This document shows positions 17,428-28,516 of a DNA stretch of 64,000 nucleotides, piece after piece; the first letter of the stretch is position 1; each line of letters opens with the position of its first letter. Source of the stretch: Zooshikella ganghwensis DSM 15267 (GTDB lineage Bacteria; Pseudomonadota; Gammaproteobacteria; Pseudomonadales; Zooshikellaceae); NCBI RefSeq assembly GCF_000428585.1, contig NZ_AUAF01000009.1:1-64000 (forward strand). The letters run 5' to 3'. Position numbers and translations under genes: made by a program. Below the pieces are notes generated by a model. The model searched no databases and was not told where the DNA came from. It saw only the letters and a list, made by a program, of their open reading frames with translations.

Positions 17428-19674
17428 TTAGTGATTTTTCAGTCGGTGGCGATTGGCTTCAATGACATTAGGCAGCTGGTTTATTCGTGTAAGCACGCGT
17501 CCAAGCATTTGCAAACTAGGCACCTCGATGGTGAGTTGCATGCGTGCTAAGCTATCATGCTTACTTGACTGAGTATTAACAGCTAAAACGTTTACCCGCT
17601 CATTCGCAAGCACCACCGTAATATCCCGCAATAATCCTGGTCGATCATAAGCAAGAACTTCGACATCTACTGGATAGGTTTCTTCATATTTTCCACCCCA
17701 GTCCACTTCAATCATCCGTTCAGGCTCTTGTTCTTGCAGTTGAACTGCATTAGCACAGTCCATACGATGGATGGTTACACCTCGGCCAAAAGTAATATAG
17801 CCAATGATGGCGTCTCCAGGAACTGGATGACAGCAACCTGCCATATGCGTCAATAAATTACCAACGCCCTGTACAACCACCCCCGCATCCTGGCTTTTAT
17901 GTGGTGTTGGTTGTCTTGGGGTTAAGAACATAAACTCTTTCGCTTCATCAGGAGCCAAAATACGTTGCGCAGCATTAATAACATGAGCAACTTTTAAGTC
18001 CCCTGCTCCTACAGCCGCAAACATATCAGGCGCAGTTTTATAGTTAACCTGTTGAGCAAGCTCTTCATAGTTAATTTGACGCAAGGCTAACCGTTTAAAC
18101 TCTGCTTCTAATTGATGACGTCCAGCCAGCTCATTTTGTTCTTTGTCTTGCTGCTTAAACCAGTGGATTACTTTCGCTCTAGCCCGTGAAGTGGTGAGAT
18201 AACCCAGATTAGGGTTTAGCCAGTCTCGACTTGGGGTAGACCCAGGCATAGTCATGATTTCAACCTGATCACCCGTCTTTAGCTTATGAGTCAAAGGAAC
18301 TATCTTTCCACCGACCTTAGCCCCTCGACAGGTATGGCCCACTTCAGTATGAATACGGTACGCAAAGTCCAATGGTGTAGCACCGACCGCTAAATCTACC
18401 ACATGACCATCTTTGGTAAATAGATAAATACGGTCTGCTTCAACCGCTGCCTGCCACTGATCAGGTAGACCTTCAATATCGCCAAGCTCTTCTTGCCATT
18501 CTAAAACTTGTCGTAACCAGGCCAGTTTTTCTTCATAGCTGTCTCGATTAGAACCTAAATCCGTTCCTTTATAACGCCAGTGTGCACACACACCAAGTTC
18601 AGCCTCTTCATGCATATCATGTGTGCGTATTTGCACTTCCAGGGTTTTACCTTCAGGGCCAATCACTGCAGTGTGAAGGGATCGATAGCCATTTTCCTTA
18701 GGCGTTGCAATATAGTCATCAAACTCCCGGGGAATATGCCGCCACAGAGAGTGGACAACACCAAGGGTTGCGTAGCAATCTCGAACATGAGGAACCAAAA
18801 CACGAACTGCCCGAACATCATAGACATCTCTAAAATCAATGCCTTTACGGCGCATCTTGCGCCAAATACTGTAAATATGTTTGGCCCGACCGTTAACCTC
18901 TGCCTTAATACTCATTTCAGACAGTGACGATCGAAGTTGACCTACGACGTTTTTTATATAGTTTTCTCGGTCGATTCGTTTTTCATCAAGCAGCCGAGCT
19001 ATTTTTTTGTAGTCCTGGGGTTTCAGGTAACGAAAGGATAAATCTTCCAGTTCCCACTTGATATAACCAATGCCTAAACGGTGAGCGAGAGGGGCATAAA
19101 TGTTAAAAACTTCTTGAGCGACCTTACGCTTTTTGTCCTTAGTGGCCTGCTTCACTGCACGAATAGCACAAGTTCTCTCTGCAAGCTTAATGAGTGCTAC
19201 ACGCACATCATCAATAATTGACACCAGCATTTTTCGGACTTTTTCAAGCTGGCCCAGCCGATCCCCCAATACCGCACCACCACTCCGGGGCTGAACAGCC
19301 ATAATGGCCGCCATGCCAAGTACACCCTCAATTAATTTGGCAACCCTTTTACCACACTCTTTTTCTACATAATCCAGTGTGAGCTTTTCCTCTCTCACAC
19401 CTCGATACAGCACCGCAGCTATTAGCGTTTCCTGGTCAAGCTTCAAACCTGCTAAAATTTCAGCCATCTCCAGGCCAGTAATAAAACTACTGCTGCCTTC
19501 CCAACTATGATGACTGTCTTGGCTTTCTCTTTCTGCACGCTGACTTATTTCACACGCCTTGCGCAAGGCTGTATCATCTTCAGCGGCAACCTCTGCTTGA
19601 ATACGTTGCAACCATGCATCCAAATCAACTGTGCCATCAGAGTGGACAGGATGTTCTTCTCTAACCTTAACCAT
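17428..19674 (-). CDS. relA: GTP pyrophosphokinase RelA
   Basis: Ribosome-bound synthetase of (p)ppGpp, the alarmone of the stringent response, triggered by uncharged tRNA. The 748-residue product (E. coli 744) has the RelA order: a degenerate HD region lacking the HD pair (TLIAAVLYRGVREEKL, so hydrolase-inactive, unlike SpoT), the synthetase domain (RAKHIYSIWRKMRRKGIDFRDVYDVRAVRVLV), TGS (DRIYLFTKDGHVVDLAVGAT), a Cys/His-rich region (HMAGCCHPVPGDAIIGYIT) and a C-terminal ACT domain (YPVDVEVLAYDRPGLLRDITV). ATG at 19674 follows AAGGCG. It sits between rlmD and mazG, the order also seen in enterics and pseudomonads. Confidence 0.96.
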   Translation of the reverse strand: MVKVREEHPVHSDGTVDLDAWLQRIQAEVAAEDDTALRKACEISQRAERESQDSHHSWEGSSSFITGLEMAEILAGLKLDQETLIAAVLYRGVREEKLTLDYVEKECGKRVAKLIEGVLGMAAIMAVQPRSGGAVLGDRLGQLEKVRKMLVSIIDDVRVALIKLAERTCAIRAVKQATKDKKRKVAQEVFNIYAPLAHRLGIGYIKWELEDLSFRYLKPQDYKKIARLLDEKRIDRENYIKNVVGQLRSSLSEMSIKAEVNGRAKHIYSIWRKMRRKGIDFRDVYDVRAVRVLVPHVRDCYATLGVVHSLWRHIPREFDDYIATPKENGYRSLHTAVIGPEGKTLEVQIRTHDMHEEAELGVCAHWRYKGTDLGSNRDSYEEKLAWLRQVLEWQEELGDIEGLPDQWQAAVEADRIYLFTKDGHVVDLAVGATPLDFAYRIHTEVGHTCRGAKVGGKIVPLTHKLKTGDQVEIMTMPGSTPSRDWLNPNLGYLTTSRARAKVIHWFKQQDKEQNELAGRHQLEAEFKRLALRQINYEELAQQVNYKTAPDMFAAVGAGDLKVAHVINAAQRILAPDEAKEFMFLTPRQPTPHKSQDAGVVVQGVGNLLTHMAGCCHPVPGDAIIGYITFGRGVTIHRMDCANAVQLQEQEPERMIEVDWGGKYEETYPVDVEVLAYDRPGLLRDITVVLANERVNVLAVNTQSSKHDSLARMQLTIEVPSLQMLGRVLTRINQLPNVIEANRHRLKNH

Positions 19675-19817
19675 ATTCGCCTTGTGGTTTTACGGGTTAT
19701 TGTTTGGAATCGTTCTTATCATTTTTACATTAAGGACCTGTTTACAACACCAAATACACTAAAACGCAGGCCCCAAAAATACGATTTACCCACCTCAACA
19801 GCAGCCAGTATGAGCAG

Positions 19818-21179
19818 TTATCGGGTAAACAACGCCATTGTTTCTATATGGGCTGTGTGTGGAAACATATCAAGTACCCCCAACTGTAGGAGCTTATAAC
19901 CATGCTTTACCAGCACAGCAGTATCCCTCGCGAGGGTTGCTGGGTTACAGGAAATATAGACCACCCGCTGTGATTTTAATTCTGCTATTTGATTAACCAC
20001 CTCTAGAGCCCCTGCACGAGGAGGATCTAACAAAATCCCAGAAAACTCCTTTCCTTTTAAGCTACGAGGCAAGGGCTTGGCTACAGATAAGTCAGCTTGA
20101 TAGGTTGTAACATTAGTCACCCCATTAAGCTGGGCATTATGCAGGCAACGTTTAAGTGCAGACTTACTGACCTCAACCCCCGTAATATCAGCGCCAGAGT
20201 CCTTTGCTAAAGGCAGGGTAAAATTACCAATACCACAAAATAAATCGAGTAATGCCCCTCCAGCAAAGGGCTGCAACCAGTCAATAGCTTGCTTGACCAT
20301 TGCCTCATTAATATATGGGTTTGCTTGAATAAAGTCTGTTGGTAAGAAATTTAATCTAATTTCCTCGTTATACAACGAATAAAATAATGTCTCTGGTTGC
20401 TCTGCACGAAGAGGGACAAGCTCATGGTCAGGGCCATAATTCAACCAAACACACACATTATGCTGAGTTGCCCAATGCTCAAGCTGCTGTAAATCCGTTT
20501 CAGGTAAAGGCTTAACCAGCCTTAACGCTATCCCCAACGTAGTGTTCCCTTGAGCCATATCAATATGGCCAATACTGTGCTTACCCTTCAGGCTTGATAA
20601 CCTATCTTGAAGCGGACCAAGTAGTTGCCGCAGTTGAGGTACCAATGTCAAACATTGGGTGACTTCGACAATTTGTTCAGACTGTGAACTACGAAAACCT
20701 AAATGTAACTGCCCCTTCACCACTCGACAGGCAAGCCTTGCTCGGTGTCTATATCCCCAAGGTTGACTACCAATCACTGGCGCTACTGTTTTAACCTCAG
20801 TCTTCGCGATACGTTGAATTTGCTCGATGACTGCCTGCTGCTTCCAAAGCAGCTGCTGCTCTGCCTCCACAAACTGCCAATGACAACCTCCACAGCTAGC
20901 AAAGTGCTGACATTCAGGTGAAATACGGGCTGGTGCAGGCTCTATTAATGTGGTTACACTTGCCTCAAAAAATCGTGCTCGGCTTGATGTAATGTCCACC
21001 TTAACCAATTCACTGGGCAATGCCCCATTAATAAAAACAGGTTTATTCTGCCAGTAGGCAATACCACGGCCATCATGAGAAAGCTTTTCTACACGGAGTG
21101 CAGGTACTAAAAGTAAAGACTTTGATTGCTGGCGAGCTGAACGAGACGAATAAAACTGGACAGAGGTGCGTTTTTTCAT
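19818..21179 (-). CDS. rlmD: 23S rRNA (uracil1939-C5)-methyltransferase RlmD
   Basis: Methylates U1939 of 23S rRNA (RumA/YgcA family). The 453-residue product (E. coli 433) has a basic N-terminus, a TRAM domain (ALRVEKLSHDGRGIAYWQNKPVFINGALPSEL), the Cys cluster CQHFASCGGCHWQ that binds a 4Fe-4S centre with a further upstream or downstream Cys, the SAM loop LLDLFCGIGNFTLPLA, LLDPPRAGA and the catalytic YISCNPATLARD with its nucleophilic Cys. ATG at 21179. It lies 143 bases upstream of relA in the same direction, as in E. coli, where barA is also adjacent. Confidence 0.95.
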   Translation of the reverse strand: MKKRTSVQFYSSRSARQQSKSLLLVPALRVEKLSHDGRGIAYWQNKPVFINGALPSELVKVDITSSRARFFEASVTTLIEPAPARISPECQHFASCGGCHWQFVEAEQQLLWKQQAVIEQIQRIAKTEVKTVAPVIGSQPWGYRHRARLACRVVKGQLHLGFRSSQSEQIVEVTQCLTLVPQLRQLLGPLQDRLSSLKGKHSIGHIDMAQGNTTLGIALRLVKPLPETDLQQLEHWATQHNVCVWLNYGPDHELVPLRAEQPETLFYSLYNEEIRLNFLPTDFIQANPYINEAMVKQAIDWLQPFAGGALLDLFCGIGNFTLPLAKDSGADITGVEVSKSALKRCLHNAQLNGVTNVTTYQADLSVAKPLPRSLKGKEFSGILLDPPRAGALEVVNQIAELKSQRVVYISCNPATLARDTAVLVKHGYKLLQLGVLDMFPHTAHIETMALFTR

Positions 21180-21474
21180 GAGTGAGTAAGCTTAAAAAGC
21201 AGCTATTCCCAATACAATTATCATCACTACCCGCACTGAGAAGATATTACAAGGTATATGTGCAGCAACTGCTGTATTCTCACACCACCATAAAAGGGAA
21301 GAGCTCTAATCATCGCGGCCTGGTCTAGCACTTAACATTATTCTTAATGCAAACACTATCTATGCTATTAGCTGCATCATTATAAACTAAAATAGCTCTA
21401 TGAGGCAGCCCTTCACTCATGGCCCCGTACACCTTGACTCGTCAATATACTTATACTTGAAACTCTCTTCTACT

Positions 21475-22368
21475 TTAGTTAAAGATACCTGTTGATAAAT
21501 AACGATCCCCTCGATCACAAATAATCGCGACAATAGTTGCATTTTCTACTTCTGACGCAACACGTAAAGCCCCCACAACAGCACCACCAGACGATATACC
21601 ACACAGTATTCCCTCTTGCTGAGCTAAACGTCGTGTCATACTTTCTGCATCTTGCTGAGCAATATCCAGTACTCGATCAACCCGAGAGGCATCAAAAATT
21701 TTGGGTAAATACGCTTCTGGCCATCGTCTAATGCCAGGAATGGCAGAGCCTTCTTCAGGCTGCAAGCCAACAATTTCTATCGCTGGATTTTTTGTTTTAA
21801 GGTACTTTGAAGTACCCATTATTGTACCTGTTGTTCCCATAGCACTGACAAAATGGGTTATTCGTCCTTGGGTCTGCTGCCAGATCTCAGGACCTGTTCC
21901 CTGAAAATGGGCAAGTGGATTATCTTCATTGGCAAACTGGTCCAATACCACGCCTTTTCCTTCTTTTTTCATTTGCTCAGCTAAATCCCTGGCCCCTTCC
22001 ATACCAGCCTCTTTGCTAACCAGAACAATCTCTGCGCCATAAGCAACCATTGCTGCACGCCGCTCAGCGGTCATATTTTCTGGCATTATTAACACCATGC
22101 GGTAACCTTTGATCGCTGCGGCCATGGCCAGTGCAATACCTGTATTGCCGCTCGTGGCTTCAATCAATGTATCACCAGGACGCACAAAGCCACGCTGCTC
22201 AGCCTCATTAATCATGCTCAATGCAGGTCTATCTTTGACTGAACCCGCAGGGTTTTGTCCTTCCATTTTCAATAAAATGGTGTTGTTATGACCTGCATTT
22301 AACCGTTGCAAGCGAATCAATGGCGTATTGCCAATCAACGAGTCAATGGTGGGATAGTCACTCTGCAC
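21475..22368 (-). CDS. cysM: Cysteine synthase B
   Basis: Pyridoxal-phosphate enzyme that makes cysteine from O-acetylserine and sulfide or thiosulfate. The start is chosen at GTG 22368, giving MQSDYPTIDSLIGNTPLIRL with AAGGA 9 bases upstream. A TTG at 22374 is only 3 bases from that site and less likely. At 297 residues it is close to CysM (303). Signatures: the PLP lysine in NPAGSVKDRPAL, ATSGNTGIALAMAAAIKGYRM (phosphate-cup and Asn loop), SAMGTTGTIMGTSKYL and GISSGGAVVGAL. It is in the same direction as rlmD, 295 bases away, and divergent from the gacS-type kinase, an arrangement also known in Pseudomonas. Confidence 0.93.
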   Translation of the reverse strand: MQSDYPTIDSLIGNTPLIRLQRLNAGHNNTILLKMEGQNPAGSVKDRPALSMINEAEQRGFVRPGDTLIEATSGNTGIALAMAAAIKGYRMVLIMPENMTAERRAAMVAYGAEIVLVSKEAGMEGARDLAEQMKKEGKGVVLDQFANEDNPLAHFQGTGPEIWQQTQGRITHFVSAMGTTGTIMGTSKYLKTKNPAIEIVGLQPEEGSAIPGIRRWPEAYLPKIFDASRVDRVLDIAQQDAESMTRRLAQQEGILCGISSGGAVVGALRVASEVENATIVAIICDRGDRYLSTGIFN

Positions 22369-22754
22369 AACCAAAAGTCCTTCTGATAACTAACACAGTT
22401 CTTCAGCTAAGCCGTTACAGCAACAAAGCCTAACCGACAATACTACAAATGGTACCCACCCAAGTCTTTAAATGTTAATACTGATTAACTATATGATTAT
22501 TCTTCTAGGCTATTTAAAACACTATAGTTGGATCATTTTGATATATCTACCTTTTAAGCTATGGCAACACTTACCTCAAACCGGCTATCAAAAGTTATAA
22601 ACTTGCACCCTTTTTAGAGTCATGGCTTAATCCACGCTCAATAACGCTATACTCCAATTGCGACCTAATCGTTGATCACCTATCACCTGTAAACTAATAC
22701 ACAGGCTTGGTAGATAAGCAGTGTGATCAAACATTGATCCCCAAAGGGTTATTT
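22369..22754. other. Divergent promoter region of cysM and gacS
   Basis: About 385 bases between divergent genes, AT-rich. It must hold both promoters; I cannot name a specific site. Confidence 0.4.
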
Positions 22755-25586
22755 ATGCTTCGTAATAAGGGCTTAAAAAGTAGAGTTTTCGCTTTAGCAC
22801 TACTACCAACCATTACCATATCACTGGTATTAGGCGTCTTTTTTACGATTGCCCGTTTAAATGACCTAGATACCTTATTACTAGAGCGCAGCCAGGCCAC
22901 GGTTGAACAACTTATTCCTATGAGCGAATATGGCTTACAGCTTGAAAATAACAAGCTGTTACAGCGCCTTGCCAGCTCGGCATTAGAAAAAAACGATGTT
23001 CGTTCAATTACACTTTACGCACACAATAAACAACCGGTGATTCATGCGGGACCAAGAATGCTCACACAGCACTTGTCCAACATGAAGCATCCTCCTAACA
23101 GCCAGCAAATTACGATTCAGAAAGATACAATACACATTGCGCTTCCAGTTTTTACTCGGCAGACTCATACGATTAATCAAGACTTGCGGAGCAATGCCCA
23201 ACCCTCAAGTAAGCGCGTATTTTTAGGTTGGATTGAGGTCGAGTTTTCAAGAGCAAATACCGAGTTAAAAAAATATCAAACTATACTTGCCAGCACCTTG
23301 TTAATTATTTCTGGAATATTAATTAACTTATTTCTTGCCTTCCGTTTAGGGATTCATATTACGGAGCCATTACAAAAAATTATTAATGCCGTTGCTCATA
23401 TTCGCGACGGCAATCTTGATACACGTATTAACTCCGAAACAGCTGGTGAACTCAAAACACTCGAGTCAGGCATAAATGCCATGGTTGCATCCTTGCAACG
23501 GGCGCATTTAGAAATGCAGCAAAACATTGAGCAGTCCACTAAAGACTTACAGGAAACGCTAGAAACTATTGAAATTCAAAACATCGAACTGGATATGGCT
23601 CGAAAAGAAGCCTTAGAAGCCAGCCGTATTAAATCAGAGTTTTTAGCTAATATGAGCCATGAAATTAGAACGCCACTAAATGGCATTATAGGCTTTACAA
23701 ATTTATTACTTCGCTCCAAAGTGAATGAGCGTCAACGTGAGTATTTGTCGACTATACAAAAGTCTTCAGAAAACTTACTGGCTATTATTAATGACGTATT
23801 AGATTTCTCAAAAATTGAAGCAGGTAAACTTGAGCTAGAAAGCATTCCAATGAATTTGCGAGAAAGTATTGAAGAGGTATTAACCATTCTCGCCCCTGCT
23901 GCCCATGAAAAATCTCTTGAACTTGTCCCCTTAATTTATTCTGATACACCCACTCAGCTTATCGGTGACCCACTTCGCTTAAAACAAATTCTCACCAACC
24001 TTGTCAGTAATGCGATTAAATTTACCAATGATGGCTCTATTGTTATTCGTGCCATGTTAGAAGATGAAAAAGATAACAAAGTAACCATAAAAATCAGTGT
24101 AACTGACACCGGTATAGGTCTATCCAAAGAACAGCAAAATGAGCTTTTTAAAGCATTTTCTCAAGCCGATACCTCAACTACAAGAAATATTGGTGGAACT
24201 GGATTAGGGTTAGTTATATCCAAACATCTCGCACAAAAAATGCAAGGCGAAGTGGGCGTTGAAAGTGAACTAGGTAAAGGCTCCTCTTTCTGGTTTACAA
24301 TCACAGTGCCCATTGCCAATGAGCCAGCAATTAAAGAGCATTTTCCTGCCTTGTCTGGTAGCAGAATTATTATGTATGAGCATCATGAACTTGCAGCACA
24401 AGCAGTTATGCACCTGCTGCGTGATTTTGATCTGGATGTTACGCAATGTCATGACCCAAATGAATTAACGCAGCTTCTTGAACAAGCACGTTATGATCGC
24501 AATCCTTATGATATCGCATTAGTCAGTCATCACCCTTCATATACTGACTTAGATGTTATCCGGCAATTATTAAAAGCTACAGCAAACCGAAGTACACATT
24601 TAATTATTTTGGCTAATACCAATAAAGAAGCCTCCATTAATCGCTTATTGGAAAATAACAATAATGCTTTGTGTATCGTAAAACCATTATGCTATAACCG
24701 GTTATATCGTGCTTTATCCTATTTCATTGTAGAGCAACCTAACAGCTCTGGTAATCAGCACCAGCATGTTGCCAAACGAATTAACCAGGCTATTACTCGA
24801 CAGCCACATATTTTGGCAGTCGATGATAATCCCGCTAATTTAAAATTAGTTTCAGCATTACTTGAAGACTTAGGAGCAAAAGTCACTGCTGTTGATTCTG
24901 GAACAAAAGCCATCATAAAAACAAAGCAATATCATTTTGACTTGATTTTTATGGATGTACAAATGCCCGGCATGGATGGACTTGAAACCACTAAACGTAT
25001 CCGAGAACGCGAGCTTGGTGAGCGTCGAATTCCCATCATCGCCCTCACCGCACATGCTTTAGCCGAAGAAAAAAAGCAGCTTTTACTGGCAGGCATGGAT
25101 GACTACATGACTAAGCCAATTAATGAAAATCAGCTGCAACATGTCATTAAAAAATGGACCGGGTTACATGTTGCACCACTAGAAAACAGTGATGAGCAAA
25201 TAGCCTCGGCACACCATTCGGGTGATGATAGCTCTGGCATCGTCGATATGGCCCAAGGTATTAAGTTAGCCGGAGGCAAAGAAGATTTAGCTCAAGATAT
25301 GCTGAATATGTTACTTGCAGGTTTAGAGCAAGATAGAAACGAGATTCGTGCACTTTATCGGGAAAAAAACTGGGATAAATTACTTGAACAGATTCATCGA
25401 CTTCATGGTGCTACACGTTATTGTGGCGTTCCATTCCTTCGCCAAGCCTGCCATGATATGGAATCTATTTTAAAAGCTGCAGAAAACAATAAAGAAGAAC
25501 GAAGGAAAGTTGCCAGTGCAATGGAAGAATTAATTGAACAAACAGAACAGTTATTACAGTGGAATAAACAACACCAGTCTACTTAA
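22755..25586 (+). CDS. gacS: Hybrid sensor histidine kinase GacS/BarA
   Basis: Membrane sensor of the Gac/Rsm (BarA-UvrY) global system, which phosphorylates the response regulator GacA and so drives RsmY/Z-type small RNAs. ATG at 22755 has AAAGGG 7 bases upstream. The 943 residues run: TM near 12-32, periplasmic sensor to about 175, TM near 176-197, HAMP, then HisKA with H302 in [11 protein letters not shown], HATPase (NLVSNAIKF, GTGLGLVISKHL), a degenerate receiver around 535-655 lacking a clear phospho-Asp, a true receiver with D734 in IFMDVQMPGMDG, and Hpt with H884 in IHRLHGATRYCG. This is the GacS/BarA order (P. aeruginosa GacS about 925). gacA is not in the window. Confidence 0.92.
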   Translation: MLRNKGLKSRVFALALLPTITISLVLGVFFTIARLNDLDTLLLERSQATVEQLIPMSEYGLQLENNKLLQRLASSALEKNDVRSITLYAHNKQPVIHAGPRMLTQHLSNMKHPPNSQQITIQKDTIHIALPVFTRQTHTINQDLRSNAQPSSKRVFLGWIEVEFSRANTELKKYQTILASTLLIISGILINLFLAFRLGIHITEPLQKIINAVAHIRDGNLDTRINSETAGELKTLESGINAMVASLQRAHLEMQQNIEQSTKDLQETLETIEIQNIELDMARKEALEASRIKSEFLANMSHEIRTPLNGIIGFTNLLLRSKVNERQREYLSTIQKSSENLLAIINDVLDFSKIEAGKLELESIPMNLRESIEEVLTILAPAAHEKSLELVPLIYSDTPTQLIGDPLRLKQILTNLVSNAIKFTNDGSIVIRAMLEDEKDNKVTIKISVTDTGIGLSKEQQNELFKAFSQADTSTTRNIGGTGLGLVISKHLAQKMQGEVGVESELGKGSSFWFTITVPIANEPAIKEHFPALSGSRIIMYEHHELAAQAVMHLLRDFDLDVTQCHDPNELTQLLEQARYDRNPYDIALVSHHPSYTDLDVIRQLLKATANRSTHLIILANTNKEASINRLLENNNNALCIVKPLCYNRLYRALSYFIVEQPNSSGNQHQHVAKRINQAITRQPHILAVDDNPANLKLVSALLEDLGAKVTAVDSGTKAIIKTKQYHFDLIFMDVQMPGMDGLETTKRIRERELGERRIPIIALTAHALAEEKKQLLLAGMDDYMTKPINENQLQHVIKKWTGLHVAPLENSDEQIASAHHSGDDSSGIVDMAQGIKLAGGKEDLAQDMLNMLLAGLEQDRNEIRALYREKNWDKLLEQIHRLHGATRYCGVPFLRQACHDMESILKAAENNKEERRKVASAMEELIEQTEQLLQWNKQHQST

Positions 25587-25734
25587 GAAGACTCTACCGA
25601 CCCTGTAAATATTTCTGTGTATCCGCCCAGTTTTAAATCTAGGCTCATGGGGCTTCGTCACTCGATGGCCACATCTAAAAACCATTCGTATTGGGTATAT
25701 TAAATAATAACTGAAAGCAGCGTACTTTTCGCTA

Positions 25735-26112
25735 TCATGCACTCAATACAACAAATGCAACCACATAATCCTGCTCATCGGCAAGAGAAACATGACAGTG
25801 CTTGCCTCCCAGCTTTTCCATAGTGACTAATGCCTGTGCAGAAAAGTTTAAGGTAGGTGCTCCCAAATCATTATTGTTAACATGAATATGTTGCCACGAA
25901 ACCCCCTGCGCTATACCCGTCCCTAATGCTTTAGCAGCAGCCTCTTTAACTGCAAATCGCTTGGCTAAAAAAGCCGTAGGTTTAGGGTGAGACTGATAAC
26001 GTTGTAACTCAGTTGGAGTTAAAATACGTCGAGCAAAACGAGCGCCTAGGCGTTGTTCAACATCAGCAATACGCTCAATTTTTACAATATCAGTCCCTAC
26101 CCCAATAATCAT
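25735..26112 (-). CDS. acpS: Holo-[acyl-carrier-protein] synthase AcpS
   Basis: Moves the 4'-phosphopantetheine of coenzyme A onto apo-acyl carrier protein, switching on fatty acid synthesis. 125 residues (E. coli 126). Signatures: [15 protein letters not shown], with the metal-binding Asp, and [18 protein letters not shown], with the conserved Glu and Lys. Its ATG overlaps the pdxJ stop by four bases (ATGA, 26109-26112), so the two are probably translationally coupled. It is the last gene of the era-recO-pdxJ run and converges on gacS with about 150 bases between. Confidence 0.95.
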   Translation of the reverse strand: MIIGVGTDIVKIERIADVEQRLGARFARRILTPTELQRYQSHPKPTAFLAKRFAVKEAAAKALGTGIAQGVSWQHIHVNNNDLGAPTLNFSAQALVTMEKLGGKHCHVSLADEQDYVVAFVVLSA

Positions 26113-26861
26113 GCCTTTACATATCCTCGCGCTTGTAACATTAATTGTTTCATTTCCGTCACAGCACTTTTCAACCCTGTAAATAAAGCACGAGCAACAA
26201 TACCATGCCCAATATTTAATTCGTTTATTTGAGGCAACGCCGCAATAATTTCAACATTTTGGTAGTTAAGGCCATGACCTGCATTAACAATTAAGCCCTT
26301 ATCTGCCGCATATTTCGCCGCTTGCTTAATTCGTTCAAATTCCTGCTGTTGCACACCATTGCTAACAGCATCAGCATAAGCACCTGTATGCAATTCGATT
26401 ACAGGCGCACCACATTCAATGGCTGCATCAATTTGCGCTATATCTGGATCAATAAACAACGAAACTTCACTTTGGTGGATACCAAGTCTCTGACAGGCCT
26501 GCTTCACCTGATCAAAATGCTTAACAACATCTAATCCACCTTCTGTTGTTAATTCTTGTCGTTTTTCTGGCACCAAACAAACATGCTCTGGCAAAACCTG
26601 TGCAGCAAAAGCTAACATTTCCTCGGTCACAGCCATTTCCAGGTTCATTCGTGTTTGCAAAACTTGTTTTAAGATAGCAATATCTCTTTCCTGAATATGA
26701 CGTCGATCTTCCCTTAGATGCACAGTGATGCCATCAGCCCCTCCTTCCTCCGCCAGTAGTGCAGCCTGCACCGGATCAGGATAACGTGTACCTCTTGCCT
26801 GACGTATGGTGGCAATATGGTCAATATTTACGCCTAACTGTATTCGTTGAAATGGAATCAC
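26109..26861 (-). CDS. pdxJ: Pyridoxine 5'-phosphate synthase PdxJ
   Basis: Condenses 1-deoxyxylulose-5-phosphate with 3-amino-2-oxopropyl phosphate to form pyridoxine 5'-phosphate in the DXP-dependent vitamin B6 route. The 250-residue product (E. coli 243) has the N-terminal signature [38 protein letters not shown], a central TIM-barrel Glu/His block ([11 protein letters not shown]) and [10 protein letters not shown]. Start GTG at 26861 has AAGGA 8 bases upstream. It follows recO by 14 bases and overlaps acpS. Confidence 0.95.
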   Translation of the reverse strand: MIPFQRIQLGVNIDHIATIRQARGTRYPDPVQAALLAEEGGADGITVHLREDRRHIQERDIAILKQVLQTRMNLEMAVTEEMLAFAAQVLPEHVCLVPEKRQELTTEGGLDVVKHFDQVKQACQRLGIHQSEVSLFIDPDIAQIDAAIECGAPVIELHTGAYADAVSNGVQQQEFERIKQAAKYAADKGLIVNAGHGLNYQNVEIIAALPQINELNIGHGIVARALFTGLKSAVTEMKQLMLQARGYVKA

Positions 26862-26875
26862 TGCTTTATTCCTTA

Positions 26876-27595
26876 TTATTTACGCTTCACTGGAAACAGC
26901 GCTCGACTATTGAGTGGCTTATCACCTAATAACTCCCTTAAAGCTAATCTCATCAAACGCTTTGCAGATTGGCGTGTACTTTTCTGCAGATAATTATCCT
27001 CTGCAATAGCCAGCAACTCCCTGCCTGAAAAGCAACGATACGCTTGTTGAGACAACTCATTTTTTGTTGCTTTTATAAAGCCTAATTCTGGTACAAAACA
27101 ATAAACCTTAGCAGGCTCAATAAAAGCATCACTTTCCGCTTCATATAACAGTGGTAAACCATACCCTAGAGCAATGAGTAACTGTTTTTCAAAACGTCGT
27201 AATACTATATCTAGTGTATTCTTGGCAATAGTAAGCGAACTCAAGGTCTGCGTATACAGCTGAAAAATATCAGTTGAAGTATCATGAGTGGGAAGTAAAC
27301 GATACAGAAGTTCATTTAAGTAAAAAGCACAATAGAGGGTATCGCCATTTAACTCAAAAGGAGATGCATTGTTTTCCCACTGATAGCAACTTAAAAGTGT
27401 CTGTTGTTTTTTTAGCTGCAACCAATAGGAAACAAAGGGTTGTAAGGTCGGAAGTGTTTGACGTTTTTGTTTTTTTGAGGTTTTACAAATAACCTTTAAG
27501 CGTCCCTGCTCTTTAGTGAATAAATCAACCAAAGTGCTATTTTCCCTATAGGGACGCTGATGAAGCACATAGCCAGATACTAACTCAACCGTCAT
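26876..27595 (-). CDS. recO: DNA repair protein RecO
   Basis: Helps RecR load RecA onto SSB-covered single-stranded DNA in the RecFOR pathway and can anneal strands. 239 residues (E. coli 242). The N-terminal OB-fold is seen in [31 protein letters not shown], and the helical C-terminal part in [14 protein letters not shown] and [18 protein letters not shown]. No zinc-binding Cys cluster is present, as in enteric RecO. The era TAA stop directly abuts its ATG, so it is probably co-translated with era. Confidence 0.92.
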   Translation of the reverse strand: MTVELVSGYVLHQRPYRENSTLVDLFTKEQGRLKVICKTSKKQKRQTLPTLQPFVSYWLQLKKQQTLLSCYQWENNASPFELNGDTLYCAFYLNELLYRLLPTHDTSTDIFQLYTQTLSSLTIAKNTLDIVLRRFEKQLLIALGYGLPLLYEAESDAFIEPAKVYCFVPELGFIKATKNELSQQAYRCFSGRELLAIAEDNYLQKSTRQSAKRLMRLALRELLGDKPLNSRALFPVKRK

Positions 27596-28516
27596 TTACT
27601 GCCTGAAGTCATCATACCCTAGACTGCGCAGCGCACGCTCGTCATCAGACCAGCCACCTTTGACTTTTACCCATAAATTGAGCATTACCTGGCTATCAAA
27701 CAGTCGCTCCATATCTAGCCGTGCATCATGTCCAATAGACTTTAAGCGAGCACCTTTCGCACCAATGACAATGGCTTTTTGCCCATCTTTTTCAACAAGG
27801 ATCAGGGCACTGATATGAAGCACTTTTCCGTCCTGTTTAAACTCTTCTATTTCAACAGTAATTTGATAAGGAATTTCATCACCCAACTGACGCATAACTT
27901 TTTCTCTCACAAGTTCTGCGGCAAGAAAACGTGAGCTACGATCAGTGAGCTGATCTTCCTCATAGAAGTGAATACTTTCTGGTAAGTGTGCGGCTACTGC
28001 TGCTTCCAGTTGCTCAATACTTGCCCCGGTTTTGGCCGACATTGGAATTAATTCTGCGCTAGGCATACGCTTAGCAAGTTCCTCAAGTAAAGGCAGCAGT
28101 TGCTCTTTATCAGTTACTTTATCCACTTTATTAATGGCAACAATAAGTGGGCATTTCATTCCTTGTAGTTGGTCAAGCACCATTTGATCTTCATCTGTCC
28201 AGCGGTTACGGTCAATCATGAAAATGACCACATCAACATCGTTAATAGCTGAACTTGCTGCTCGATTCATGTAACGATTGATCGCCTTCTTGCCACTTTT
28301 ATGAAGTCCTGGCGTATCAACATAAATGGCTTGTACATCACCTGCTGTCTTTATTCCAATAATTTGATGACGCGTCGTTTGAGGCTTACGCGAGGTGATA
28401 CTCAGCTTTTGTCCTAGAATACGGTTCATTAATGTCGATTTACCCACATTAGGTCGACCGACAATAGCCACAAATCCACACCGGCTACTTGTACTAGAAT
28501 GATTGCTATCAACCAT
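27596..28516 (-). CDS. era: GTPase Era
   Basis: GTP-binding protein that binds the 3' end of 16S rRNA and checks late 30S assembly. The 306-residue product (E. coli 301) shows the G motifs in order: G1 [10 protein letters not shown]2 in [10 protein letters not shown]3 DTPGLH, G4 NKVDK, G5 SAKTG, then a C-terminal KH domain ([48 protein letters not shown]). Its ATG overlaps the rnc stop by eight bases. The rnc-era pair is conserved across gammaproteobacteria. Confidence 0.97.
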   Translation of the reverse strand: MVDSNHSSTSSRCGFVAIVGRPNVGKSTLMNRILGQKLSITSRKPQTTRHQIIGIKTAGDVQAIYVDTPGLHKSGKKAINRYMNRAASSAINDVDVVIFMIDRNRWTDEDQMVLDQLQGMKCPLIVAINKVDKVTDKEQLLPLLEELAKRMPSAELIPMSAKTGASIEQLEAAVAAHLPESIHFYEEDQLTDRSSRFLAAELVREKVMRQLGDEIPYQITVEIEEFKQDGKVLHISALILVEKDGQKAIVIGAKGARLKSIGHDARLDMERLFDSQVMLNLWVKVKGGWSDDERALRSLGYDDFRQ